From the NCBI RefSeq assembly GCF_024763615.1, contig NC_077224.1, forward strand, positions 49,486,712-49,550,711: a stretch of DNA of 64,000 nucleotides, read 5' to 3'. The stretch comes from Phlebotomus papatasi. Taxonomy: Eukaryota; Arthropoda; Insecta; Diptera; Psychodidae. The position numbers and the translations under genes are program-made. The notes beneath the pieces were generated by a model. That model made no database searches. It was not told where the DNA came from and saw only the letters and a program-made list of their open reading frames with translations. Position 1 is the first letter of the stretch. The number at the start of each line of letters is the position of its first letter. This document shows positions 33,975 through 46,602 of the stretch, piece by piece.

Positions 33975-36160
33975 TTACACTAAAACCCCAACATCCTCCC
34001 CGGTCTGGACGTGCGCCTCCTGGTGCAGTCCAGAAGAGTCTTCTGTAGATTGGGGAAGTCTGGCGATTTTCGTTATTGGACGTTTGTACACTCCTCTTGA
34101 AGTCCTCACTGAGACCACTCTCACCCTGCCGTCAGTGCCAGGATGGATGGTTTTCACTTGTCCGAGCACCCACTTCGAACCCTCTCTCGTCTCATCCAGG
34201 AGTAAGATCACTTCATCTACCTTTAAATTCTCTCGAGCGATCTTCCATCGCGGTCTTTGTTGGAGGGTGTTGAGGTAGTGAAGTCTCCATTTTCTCCCAA
34301 ACTCCTGCACCCGTCTTTGACAATGTTGCCAGTATGAGAGACGATTTTCTGGAATGTGTGACAGGTCCGGGTCCGGTGGAGCGTTTCCAGGGGCTCCCAC
34401 CAAGAAATGGCCAGGTGTGAGATAGTCCCTCTCGTTGGGATCATCGGACAGCAGACACAGAGGTCGGCTGTTTAGGACGGATTCTATTTGACATAGAATA
34501 GTGTGGAACTCTTCATAGGAGAGAGCAGAAGATGTCGTGGCACGAACCAAGTGGTACTTGGTGCTCTTCACGCAGGCCTCCCACAAACCTCCATGGTGGG
34601 GAGAGGCAGGAGGATTGAAATGCCACGTGATACCATCATCCTGAGTGCGGTTCACAATCTCCTGTTGTGCCGCTTCCTGATTGAAGAGTCGGATAAGCTC
34701 GTTTGCAGCACCCTCGAAATTTTTCCCGCAGTCAGAATAGATATGTCGAGGAGTACTTCTTCTGGCTGCGAACCGTCTGAAGGCGGCTAGAAATGCTTCC
34801 GTTGAAAGCGAAGACACTAACTCGAGGTGTGCTGCCTTCGTTGCCATGCAAACGAAGATGGCAATGTAGACTTTCTGGGTTCCAGATTTCCGGGACCGTG
34901 CTCCCCGGGTCGCGGAAGAGATCATGTTGAGCGGGCCGGCGAAGTCTACACCAGTTGCTTGGAAGGGCCGATACAAATTTACCCTATGGTCGGGTAGATC
35001 ACCCATTAATTGGTCCAAAGGTTTGGGCTTCTTCAGGTAGCACTTCAGGCAATCGTGCACAACTCTCTTGGCAAGATTTCGACCAGCTATTGGCCAGAAC
35101 TTCTGGCGAACGGAAGCCAATAAGAGTGTAGGAGGAGCGTGCAACTGTTTGGAATGCTCATGACGCACGATTCTATAAGTGAGTAGGGATCTTGGGAGCA
35201 ATACTGGGTGTCTGGTCGAGAAGGGCTCATCCGCATTCTTGAGTCTTCCACCAACTCTGATAATGCCATCTCTATCCAAGAATAGAGCAAGACTCTGAAG
35301 CGACTTCCACTCACGTGAGAGCGCCTCACTCCTTTCCAGCTGAGCACAAACCTCCGGAAGAGAGCTTTGTTGGTCCATCTTAATGAGGAAAAGGAGTGCT
35401 CTCTCCATCTCGTCAGCTGTAATGGCTAAATTGGTCTTGGGAAGCGGACGAGGACCTTTATAGGTAAATCTCAGGCAGTATGCAACGATCCGTTGGACTT
35501 TGAGAATAGATGAGAACATTCGAAGTAGATCTCCAAAGACAAACTCCTTCGCCTTGATCAGAAAACAATTGGCCTCAGGACAGGCAGTGGGATTGAAGGG
35601 TGGTGGCCATGATCTCTCTGGACATCTAATCCATTCAGGACCCTCAAACCATAAACTATTGTCCATGAGCTGTGAAGGAGAGACACCACGAGAAATTATG
35701 TCTGCAGGATTTTCTTCAGACACTACGTGGCGCCACTGATCAGGTGAAGAATGTTTCCGGATACGCTGAACACGATGGGCTACAAATACCTTGTAGGATT
35801 GTGGAGGGCTGTGGATCCAGTGCAGGACAATCGTGGAGTCAGTCCAGAAATGGATTGCATCTGGTCCAACAGCATCAGTGAACTTGGCAATGGTTTCAGC
35901 TGCTAAGGTAGCACCACACAACTCTAACTTCGGTATAGTGAGTTGGCTCAATGGAGCTACTCGGGACTTGGCAAGCAACAATCTCGCACAGGATTCATCT
36001 CCGGAGCCAGTCACAATGTACACTGCAACTCCATAGACCCGTGTACTGGCATCGCAGAAAGTGTGAAGCTCAACACGATCTGGAGATTGGAAGCAAGAAA
36101 TCCAGCGCGGAATGCTGACATCTTTGATAGTTTGGAGACGAAGAACAAAGTCCTTCCATC
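33975..36160 (-). CDS. pol: BEL/Pao retrotransposon polyprotein, C-terminal part (RNase H and integrase)
   Basis: Open minus-strand frame from the gap edge (36160) to a stop at 33975; the GTG at 36023 is internal. From the gap: WKDFVLRLQTIKDVSIPRW, then the RNase H start FCDASTRVYGVAVY, PKLELCG, WTDST and NPADIISRG, i.e. the acidic residues expected. Next a zinc-binding HHCC region (RHEHSKQLHA ... CLKC), then the integrase core with Asp in TGVDFAGP, Asp in YSDCGKNF and Glu in GGLWEACVK, and a C-terminal domain typical of Pao (LTPGHFLVG, YWQHCQRRVQEFGRKW). Gag, protease and most of the reverse transcriptase should lie to the right, but the 500-N gap intervenes and none is seen after it. The frame is intact as far as visible, suggesting recent insertion. 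It is intronic and sits inside the composite insertion. Confidence 0.93.
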
Positions 36161-36660
36161 NNNNNNNNNNNNNNNNNNNNNNNNNNNNNNNNNNNNNNNN
36201 NNNNNNNNNNNNNNNNNNNNNNNNNNNNNNNNNNNNNNNNNNNNNNNNNNNNNNNNNNNNNNNNNNNNNNNNNNNNNNNNNNNNNNNNNNNNNNNNNNNN
36301 NNNNNNNNNNNNNNNNNNNNNNNNNNNNNNNNNNNNNNNNNNNNNNNNNNNNNNNNNNNNNNNNNNNNNNNNNNNNNNNNNNNNNNNNNNNNNNNNNNNN
36401 NNNNNNNNNNNNNNNNNNNNNNNNNNNNNNNNNNNNNNNNNNNNNNNNNNNNNNNNNNNNNNNNNNNNNNNNNNNNNNNNNNNNNNNNNNNNNNNNNNNN
36501 NNNNNNNNNNNNNNNNNNNNNNNNNNNNNNNNNNNNNNNNNNNNNNNNNNNNNNNNNNNNNNNNNNNNNNNNNNNNNNNNNNNNNNNNNNNNNNNNNNNN
36601 NNNNNNNNNNNNNNNNNNNNNNNNNNNNNNNNNNNNNNNNNNNNNNNNNNNNNNNNNNNN
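36161..36660. other. Assembly gap, exactly 500 N
   Basis: A round-number gap, probably a scaffolding placeholder of unknown true size. ORFs reported across it are meaningless. Confidence 0.98.
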
Positions 36661-38806
36661 ATGAAATGAGGTGTCTATTAAATAAAATAAAAGAGCCTTA
36701 GAGTAGGTATAAATGATATAAAATATAGGAAGTCCTAGACTATCTATACGGTATAAATTCCATTGAAAATAAATTAAATTGCTTTTTCATTTGACTTTTC
36801 AGTCCTTTGTGCAGCAAATTTTAGCGGGAATTTAAGCCTTTGTCAATAAATGAAGTGGCACCTATATAATATTCTATGATCCTTCTATTGTCCGTATGGA
36901 ACACAAAGTTACAAAATTGGCTGATATTTCACAGGGAATTGTTAAATAAATCAAGAGATGAGGCGTTGATCCTTTTGAATGACGTGGTAGAGACCAATTA
37001 TACTCTTGAATCATTGATAAGTTTCAACATGAAATAAATTTAAAATGATAGCAGGGGAACAGTCGCACTTTTCATGATTAATCAACTCTCAAGTGAATTT
37101 TGGATGATGGTATTAAACAAAAATTTCATCTCGTGTTAATTCTAATTACTTTTTGGACCGTTAAACTGTGATAGCATCACTTTGAAATACCATTAGTAGT
37201 CACGAATTCTCTGCAATTAGTTTCTAACCTAACAGCAACAAGTGCTTAATTCATACGAAATTTAAATATAGATTGAAATTCATGCAAATGTCTATGTACA
37301 TTTCAAGTCATTGCTTAAGTCAGAATCTTTAGTTTCATTCACATATTTCTTATTGTTTGTTATCACATATCTCTTTGTCTCATTTTGAAAATTAGATAAA
37401 GTTAGAGAATTCTAATATACTTCTTGACATATACAGTGAGAATTGCGATTATTTTCCCCATGTCTGATAAACATTCTCTGGTAGCCAAGATATTCCATGG
37501 CATAGAGTCCATATAATATGGGTTTTAATATGAAAATTTAGGGCTGGAGGGTGAAGAAACTTTCGTAGCGGTCGTTCGTGTTTTATCTCAATCCACAATC
37601 TTTGCATAAGTGCTCATACAGAAAAGGAAGATTTAGTGGGTGGACTTGGTGACTGCAGGAATGGGAAAGTTAAGAGACCCATTGAATAAATATAGATGGA
37701 GGAGAGTCCTTTTGTGGTCTGTTTATGTGGCAAAATAGCTGCCCATTTATAAACATAAGTATTGGTGTGGAGAAATCTTTTGAATTTTTCTCTTTAACTT
37801 TCTGGTGAAAATTTACTTTCAGCTTCCATTGAAATGAATAAAGGCCAAAGCTAAAAGACATATTCGCAACTATTATCACTTCCTGCTCTTTTTTCTCTTC
37901 CTTATAAACTTTTCAGTATTAAAGAAGTGAGTGATTTTGTCAACTTTGCACTTCAATATGTCGCACACGAGTTACCTCCTGAACCCGTAGGAAAAGAAAA
38001 TATGGTTGTACAAACTTTTCCTCATTGTTGCACAAAGTCCTATCTACTTGAGTTAAAAGTGTGAATTTTCTGGAAAAGTTCAAAATTGTTTAAACTATAT
38101 CAACTAAATGCTTTCAACTAACAGTCACATTCTTTTACATGCTAATATGTCAATTTAAACTTATATACTTTATAAAAAAAAGGAAAAAAGTTTCCTTTTA
38201 CCGTAAAGGATTAACGTCAGTAGTTCGTGTTCATTAGTTTTTAGTCAGATAGAAAGAGTTCAATAAAGTTAGATGGTGCATGACAAGCCAAAACCAGTTG
38301 AAAAATAAGAAAAATAACCAGCTGAAAAAGTAAAAAAACGCATAGATAATTAAGTCGAAAATTTCCACATTTAGTAACTTCGAATACGAAAAGAAAAAAG
38401 ACGGAATTTCAATTTTTTGACACAAATAGCCCTAAAGAATCTCTCTAAACATCCCAAGGTTTAAAAGATTTTAGCAATGAATATGGGGAAAAATTTTAAA
38501 TCCCATTTAAATAACATATTAATTATATTAAATGAGATATTAATTAATTATTTAAATGAGATATTAATTTTCTTGAGTGCTTCTAAGACTTATTAAAATT
38601 CAGAGAACACGAATGAATCTGTTTTGGAATTTTCCGAAGTAATTTTCTTACAAACAACAGCTTTACGAAAATAACGTACATCTCGCGTTAACCCTTTATA
38701 AAAAAAAAAGGATTGGAACAACGGAGTCCCATATAGAAAATCTTTTCTTCTGAATGAGTAATCAGAAAATAGAAGGTTTTAGGAATCTAGAATATTTTAT
38801 GCACTA
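36661..38806. other. AT-rich cargo DNA, nothing recognised
   Basis: No Pao sequence resumes after the gap. No coding domain, RNA or repeat with a second copy here, apart from a CGTTAACCCTTTATAAAA phrase near 38688 that resembles a fragment near 59060. Confidence 0.4.
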
Positions 38807-39023
38807 GGGGAATGTAGGCATGGTTCGCACATAGTCAAGCTTCAAACAATGCCCATTTTCACTTGGTTTTCAAGGAGTTAATTCGTCACTTTCCTAACCA
38901 TGAGATAGATAATCATGAACCTCATGAGCTGGGATGAGAAATGACGAACTAGATCTTTACAAACAAAGAAAAAATGGGCATCGTTTAAAGCTCCACTACG
39001 TGCGAACCATGCCAACATTCCCC
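38807..39023. mobile_element. 217-bp MITE with ~55-bp inverted ends
   Basis: TA-flanked; ends GGGGAATGTAGGCATGGTTC and (inverse) GGGGAATGTTGGCATGGTTC, extending to AATGCCCATTTT on the left and AAAATGGGCAT on the right. Non-coding. Confidence 0.85.
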
Positions 39024-39145
39024 TATAGGATACTTTATTTGCTATGAAGTAAATATTTAATTTTCAAAGTGTAAAAATTTTCAAATTTTCTCATTAAAAA
39101 GTTTTAATACTATTTTTTTTATATTTATAATTTTTTAAAACAATA

Positions 39146-39957
39146 GGGGAGACTGGGGCAAAAAGTCACAAATCGAAAATTTCAAAATTCAATATCATCA
39201 AAGATAAAAAAGATAGCAATTTAAAATTTTTTCCACAGATAGCCTCCGTTGACCTTCTTCAATGTCATAAGTTTCTTAGAATTTGAACAAGGAATTTAGA
39301 AAATAAAAAAAATATATTGAATTTTTTAGCCCTGTTTTTGCAATAATTTCCTTACAGCAGATATTATTTTTTACCTATTTTAATTTGAAAATTGATGCAC
39401 TGGTGAATATTTCCTAAATAATTTTGACTCATTGAATACGAAGCCGCTATCTATTTTAGAATTTCGCAAAGATTTTTATCTCCAGAAATTTCTTTTATTA
39501 AAAATGACGACTTGGGGTAAAAAGTAACAAAACGTATGGAGCAAAAATTAAGAAAAAAGAAAGCAATTGCTGATGTCTCACGGCGAAAAAAAGAGCTTTT
39601 CTCGTTCAGATAAAGAAAACGCTGTTTTACAAAGGTGTAGATGAATAAATTTCCTATGAAAATATGTTATCTAGGTATTTTTTTTTAAATTTACGTGAGC
39701 CCGTTATAAAGAAAATCAAATTGTGATAATATCCCATGCCTGATTATTTGCCCCAGCATTTTTGAGAATGGTCACAAAATGATCTTTTAGAAAACAGCTC
39801 GATGTATTCCCTTACAAAATAGAGAAAAATGACTTTCACAAAGTTGTAGAGCGGTAAATTTTCTATAAAACTGCGTTAATTAGAAATTTCTGGGGCGCGC
39901 TTGGGTAGCTTGTAAAAAAAAAATAACCTTTTTGTGACTTTTTGCCCCAGTCTCCCC
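39146..39957. mobile_element. 812-bp element with 27-bp perfect inverted ends
   Basis: TA-flanked; both ends read GGGGAGACTGGGGCAAAAAG followed by TCACAAA. The interior repeats related phrases (GACTTGGGGTAAAAAGTAAC, TTTGCCCCAGC). No transposase ORF; non-autonomous TA-target DNA transposon. Confidence 0.88.
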
Positions 39958-40239
39958 TAACCTCTTCGAATTAGAACTTAACTACATATACATCATATTT
40001 TTCATAAGAACGAAAATTATTTTTCATTGGAATTTCCAGGAAAACTACTTAATCCTTATAGGCTATAAGTTTCGATCGTTTGTATAGGTTAAGATAAGCA
40101 CCAAATCCGCCCTCTGTTGGATTTTCCAAAATTTGGGATCAGATCGTACATTTATTTGCTTTATGCGTTATATTCTTCTTGTTGATTTTCGGTCAGTGAA
40201 AAGCGTTTTGTTCTTAAAGCATTAAGAAAAATAAAATGC

Positions 40240-40497
40240 TCTGAGTGAGAGAAATCCGAAAAAGTCAAAATAACATTCCGGAAATGTTAATTTCACCCTG
40301 CAGTATTGATCCAAAATCGGTGTAAATATTACCCTTTTTAGGTGTATTGGGGGTTAAAGTTACCCTTTTTCATGTTAATTTTACCCTTAAAAAGGTGTAA
40401 AATTAACATTAAAAAATGTTGATATATTTTTACACCTAAAAAGTGTTAAAGTTATGAGGAAAAAAAGTTAATCGCACCTTCTTTTTTTTCCTCAGTG
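40240..40497 (+). mobile_element. CACTGAG MITE, copy 5
   Basis: Body as in 5100-5351, from GAGAGAAATCCGAAAAAGTC to TTTTTTCCTCAGTG; the left end is slightly degraded. Confidence 0.85.
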
Positions 40498-41705
40498 TAG
40501 AGATCAAACTATAAATAACACCAATAGGACCATTCGGGTCTACATTAAATTTTATTTATTTTTTTGTTGAGCAAATCCTTTTTTAAACTACTCGATAAGT
40601 TTTTGACATTCTTTATAAAATAAAGTAGTATGTCAAAGAACTCAAATGTGAAAGAATCCAACAAAAAGTTACAAGATTTTATTGGTTTTATGAAAGATAT
40701 AACTTTATCAATAATTTCTGCAAAACTTTTTTATAGCACTGTTCATTTTATTTTTGCCTTCACTCATAATCCACCTATATCATGTAATTAATCTATTTAT
40801 ACAGGTAACTTTGAAGTTTGTTCCACATCAATACAGCCATGTTGATTGAATAAGAAGGGGTGGCTGGGACTAGAGATTGACACAGTACCATCCCCACTGG
40901 TGTATCATTTTATGATAAATTTATAGGGAGAGCGAATTGATGAATTTTCCCAAGACCGTCGACCTTCATTGCGGATGTGTGTGACAGTGGCAGATGCCTA
41001 TCGTGTGGATTTTCCATCTCTCTTTTGAATTATTTCCCCCCTTGCACACACATGGGATTGAAAATACGGTGGTAGATGGGGTAGTTTACCAGTGATTATA
41101 AATCAAAGTATCGAGGTTATGTTTGCAAACATGTATTCATTTCACTATGTTTAGTAAAAATTCGGCACACCTTTTAGCTCGGTATAATTTCATAAAATCA
41201 AAAGTCGCGTCCCTTTTTTTCTCAAAAGATTTGCATTAGTCTATCCCACTTTTTCGGTCTCAAAATTGGACTGAACCAAATTTAATTTAGTGTGATGTTC
41301 AAAAGAAGAAGAAGAAGAGTGAAACAGAGTAAGATAGACATATGCAAAGCTTTTAAGAAAGAAAGGGATCAGAATTTTGACTTTATGAAATTTTCCTGAT
41401 CTAAAAGGTGTGCCAATTATGAAGTCGGGTTGTGAAACGTCTCTTTGATGATAGTCTCGTTAAAATACTTAAATTTATTTAATGTAAGGGAAAATTTTCA
41501 GGCTTCGCACACACTCTGGCTACCAAAACTTTAGATTTTTCCCATATTTCTTTGATCAATCTGACTAGTTTTAACGGTGTTATCACACTAGAAAATTTTC
41601 TCATTGAAAAGTTGCTAATTAAAACTTCTAGAACCACTCGAAATCGCTGATTTAGCCAGGACACATTGCTAGAATTGCTCAATGTCACGATGACATGTGG
41701 GTTGT

Positions 41706-41737
<32 letters not shown>

Positions 41738-41801
41738 GGACCAACCGTTTATTGCAATCTGTCTTAATATTAACATTCAGCAATTTTTTTAACAGGTTTT
41801 T
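40498..41801. other. Cargo DNA next to element 2
   Basis: Mostly unrecognised AT-rich DNA. A TAGGGGAAGG-family fragment lies at about 41487-41690 (TTTTCAGGCTTCGCACACA), followed by a run of 28 T at 41710-41737. The short minus ORFs here derive from the T run. Confidence 0.5.
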
Positions 41802-41926
41802 ACCTCCCTGAAGCTGGCCGAAGGCCAGCCGAATGCGGGTTTGTGACTTGGCTAAGAAAAACCGTTGCAAATTCAAATATTTTTTTTGTGTCTTGACTAA
41901 AAAACACTGAGAAAAATTAAAATAAA
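41802..41926 (+). repeat. Conserved terminal inverted repeat (element 2, B side)
   Basis: Same 125-bp end as at 21781. The preceding bases (CAGGTTTTT) match neither the outer duplication nor the flank of element 1's inner end. Confidence 0.85.
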
Positions 41927-42199
41927 TGCAGGAAAATGAAATGAAAATTCAGGAAAAACTTCATTTAAATGAAAATTAAGGTGCGTGTCTTGGCTAAAAT
42001 AAAATATTTTCTCATATTTTCCAATATTTTCTTTCAAAACATAATTCATAAAGATACAAATTTCAAACAAAATATCCTGATCCACTTAATTGATACCACT
42101 AGGTAGGAGTTGAAAAAACTCAGTAATAATCACATTTACATGTATTTTCATAAATCCAATGAAGAAAATTAGCAAACATATCAAAGAATCAATTTCCTC

Positions 42200-44353
42200 A
42201 ATTTTCTCCTACGGGGTTGCTGGAGATGTGACATCCCAAAATAAATAGCCCACTTCATCCTGAACATGATCTACCATGCGTCATGTGCGAAGGAATTCTG
42301 ACTTCCGGTTTATGAGCCCATGACTCTGACCCATGTAAGAAAAACTCAATGAGAATCCATTTCTACTAAATAGTTAATTCTTCCAATTTTCTCCTACGGG
42401 GTTGCTGGAGATGTGACATCCCAAAATAAATAGCCCACTTCATCCTGAACATGATCTACCATGCGTCATGTGCGAAGGAATTCTGACTTCCGGTTTATAA
42501 GCCCATGACTCTGACCCATGTAAGAAAAACTCAATGAGAATCCATTTCTACTAAATAGTTAATTCTTCCAATTTTCTCCTACGGGGTTGCTGGAGATGTG
42601 ATATCCCAAAATAAGTAGCCCACTTCATCCTGAACATGATCTACCATGCGTCATGTGCGAAGGAATTCTGACTTCCGGTTTATAAGCCCATGACTCTGAC
42701 CCATGTAAGAAAAACTCAATGAGAATCCATTTCTACTAAATAGTTAATTCTTCCAATTTTCTCCTACGGGGTTGCTGGAGATGTGATATCCCAAAATAAG
42801 TAGCCCACTTCATCCTGAACATGATCTACCATGCGTCATGTGCGAAGGAATTCTGACTTCCGGTTTATAAGCCCATGACTCTGACCCATGTAAGAAAAAC
42901 TCAATGAGAATCCATTTCTACTAAATAGTTAATTCTTCCAATTTTCTCCTACGGGGTTGCTGGAGATGTGACATCCCAAAATAAATAGCCCACTTCATCC
43001 TGAACATGATCTACCATGCGTCATGTGCGAAGGAATTCTGACTTCCGGTTTATAAGCCCATGACTCTGACCCATGTAAGAAAAACTCAATGAGAATCCAT
43101 TTCTACTAAATAGTTAATTCTTCCAATTTTCTCCTACGGGGTTGCTGGAGATGTGACATCCCAAAATAAATAGCCCACTTCATCCTGAACATGATCTACC
43201 ATGCGTCATGTGCGAAGGAATTCTGACTTCCGGTTTATGAGCCCATGACTCTGACCCATGTAAGAAAAACTCAATGAGAATCCATTTCTACTAAATAGTT
43301 AATTCTTCCAATTTTCTCCTACGGGGTTGCTGGAGATGTGATATCCCAAAATAAGTAGCCCACTTCATCCTGAACATGATCTACCATGCGTCATGTGCGA
43401 AGGAATTCTGACTTCCGGTTTATAAGCCCATGACTCTGACCCATGTAAGAAAAACTCAATGAGAATCCATTTCTACTAAATAGTTAATTCTTCCAATTTT
43501 CTCCTACGGGGTTGCTGGAGATGTGACATCCCAAAATAAATAGCCCACTTCATCCTGAACATGATCTACCATGCGTCATGTGCGAAGGAATTCTGACTTC
43601 CGGTTTATGAGCCCATGACTCTGACCCATGTAAGAAAAACTCAATGAGAATCCATTTCTACTAAATAGTTAATTCTTCCAATTTTCTCCTACGGGGTTGC
43701 TGGAGATGTGACATCCCAAAATAAATAGCCCACTTCATCCTGAACATGATCTACCATGCGTCATGTGCGAAGGAATTCTGACTTCCGGTTTATAAGCCCA
43801 TGACTCTGACCCATGTAAGAAAAACTCAATGAGAATCCATTTCTACTAAATAGTTAATTCTTCCAATTTTCTCCTACGGGGTTGCTGGAGATGTGACATC
43901 CCAAAATAAATAGCCCACTTCATCCTGAACATGATCTACCATGCGTCATGTGCGAAGGAATTCTGACTTCCGGTTTATGAGCCCATGACTCTGACCCATG
44001 TAAGAAAAACTCAATGAGAATCCATTTCTACTAAATAGTTAATTTTTCCAATTTTCTCCTACGGGGTTGCTGGAGATGTGATATCCCAAAATAAGTAGCC
44101 CACTTCATCCTGAACATGATCTACCATGCGTCATGTGCGAAGGAATTCTGACTTCCGGTTTATGAGCCCATGACTCTGACCCATGTAAGAAAAACTCAAT
44201 GAGAATCCATTTCTACTAAATAGTTAATTCTTCCAATTTTCTCCTACGGGGTTGCTGCAGATGTGACATCCCAAAATAAATAGCCCACTTCATCCTGAAC
44301 ATGATCTACCATGCGTCATATGCGAAGGAATTCTGACTTCCGGTTTATGAGCC
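42200..44353 (+). repeat. Satellite B array, 185-bp period, ~11.6 units
   Basis: CCTACGGGGTTGCTGGAGATG recurs at 185-bp steps from 42208. Most units have GCTGGAG where element 1 has GCTGCAG or GATGCAG, so this array was homogenised separately. The last unit, next to the GC-rich block, has the GCTGCAG form. Confidence 0.95.
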
Positions 44354-45573
44354 AATGAGTCATATGAGAGATCGACGCCGAGAAATTTTCGGCGGCTGCG
44401 GCTAAAATTTTAAAAATGTCTACGGCTCGCTGCGCGCCGGCGCGCCAGCCGAGGATATCGGCTGCGGCTCAACCAGGCGCGCCGGATTTTTTTCATATTT
44501 TTCGATTACAACCACTATTATACACCGATTGTCCTCAAAATTAGAATATTTTTTGCTAGAATTACAAAATTATAAATAGAAAACGTTTAGTAGCAATCAA
44601 AGCTTTTAAAGGAAAACCTATCAATTTTAGAATTGAGCATGACATTTGCCTATTACTAATAAAAAAACGCACAATAAAGTAAAAGGTGAATTTCATTGGC
44701 ATGTGATAAGGAAAATAATTTTATCTGAATGGCAAAATGTCCGAAAATTTCCCAAAATGGGGCAAATTGAAACAAAACTGAAATTATTTCAGAAGAGAAC
44801 AAAAAATGCATTTTTACTTACTCCAAAATATTTGTAATCAGGAAACATTGGACAAAACTTATCAAAACTGACATTTAACTTTTTAGATGAGCTCTTCGAA
44901 AACATGAGATATATTCACTTAGCATAGAAAATTTAATGCTTTACAACTTCCGAAAATATGATTTTCGAGTCATTTTATATCGATTCTCAAATGTACTGCG
45001 GAAAATATTGTTGTGATGTGTAACTTATTACATTTTTCTCTTGACAAAATGTTCAATTGATATAATTTTACAAAAAATATATATTCTACAATTTCGAGAT
45101 GTTCTTCTACTTTACACTTCTACTTTAGAATTTTAATGCGATTCACATTGATGATCGCTAATAAACATACTAAGGAGTAATTTGCAAATTTGAATTACTA
45201 AATATTTAGGATTTGATCTACCCAAAATCTTTTCTAAATAGGATTGAATTAATTTCAATAGAATATGGTGGTAGATTTATTGAAAATCTGAAGATAGAAA
45301 TTCTTAGTGATTTTTAGTAATTAATATTTGATTTTATCTCCTCATAATGTAAATTATTTATTAGAGCAGTAGCCTTAATATTTTATATATTTAGGATTTA
45401 CTTCAGAACTTTTGTTTTGGAAATTCCATGATTGATTTTAGAGGTTCTCTTAAATCAATTAGAAAACACTGGAATATGACCACTCATCACAAATACACTT
45501 GATTTTAGAAGTTTTCAGTTTGATTTTTATAAGTTTCCCAGAGTCAATCTAAAAACAAGTTTATTTATTTTTA
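44354..45573 (+). repeat. GC-rich block and inner inverted arm, element 2 left
   Basis: Equivalent of 25479-26720. Carries the 29-bp segment near 44543-44571 typical of B-side arms and lacks about 62 bp near 45415. Confidence 0.85.
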
Positions 45574-46602
45574 AAACACCTCATAATTTGTTGATATTTT
45601 TTTTTTGTAGAAACAGTTGGTCGGAATATCCGATTTTAATAGTAAAAGCAAACTTATTAAGCAAAAGAATCATGACAGGGTAAAATAAATCAATTCAGAG
45701 CCTGACCCAAAAATAGGAACATTTTTAATTAGAACAGCGGACCATCAAACCTAATATTTAGTAAAACTATTTTTCACTTTTCTTTGTAAAAATTTTGCAC
45801 ATATATTGCATCGCATCTTAAACAAATTTGCTCGTAATTCTTGTATTTTCGGCGAATATTATGAAATATGTATATTTAGATAGCTTTAAACGCACAATTT
45901 CGAAATATATCAAAGTGATAAGTCAATTCTCCGTGAAAAAACTTACCTTTAGGTTACAGTGCCTTTATACAAAAACGTATGGAAAAATTAATGTCGAGAT
46001 GCCCCTGAACTAAAACTTATTAATGTGAATGGAATTTAGATTTATCTGGAACACGAAGAATCCGATAATAAGATTGCAACAGAGAAATTATTGTAAATGG
46101 AAATTTAGTACTGTGTTTATTAATGAAAAATTCTATATTTTTATATGGAGTTGTGAAGAATTTCCATTTGGATCATGTTCCAAATTACGTTATTTTACCC
46201 TACTACATAAAGAGAAACTTTAATTCAAAAAAGGATTTTTAAAAGCAATCCTTTTGCGGATGAGCCAATTTATCCGTTTTTACTCATCTAAGAAATTTCT
46301 AATTCTAAAACCTTAAATCTATACTAAAAAGGATTAAATTTAGTAAAAGAATAGTGGAATAATTTTACAAAAAAAAGTATTGGCAAATAACATGTCGTAA
46401 AAACCATGCATTACGGGAATTTTAAATGTCACTTTTTGGTTGTCAAATTAATAAGCCCACATTTCTTAAATATTAAAAAGTTAAGATTTTGCACAAAAGA
46501 GCCACAGCTTCACTATAATAGGGTCAATAATATATTTAAAAAAGTCGCACAGCTCAAGGTAGTATGATGTTGTAAAAACATCCTCAGAGCTCATGCTCAA
46601 AA
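45574..46602 (+). other. Unique loop of element 2
   Basis: About 1.03 kb, in the same orientation as the loop of element 1 (ACAGTTGGTCGGAATATCC at 45613), with 318 extra bp at about 45970-46287. ORFs of 60-64 codons only, no domain. Confidence 0.8.

Noticed and set aside
36112..36701. ORFs of 185 and 252 codons spanning the gap
   Set aside because: Most codons are N; the flanks are the antisense strand of the Pao frame.
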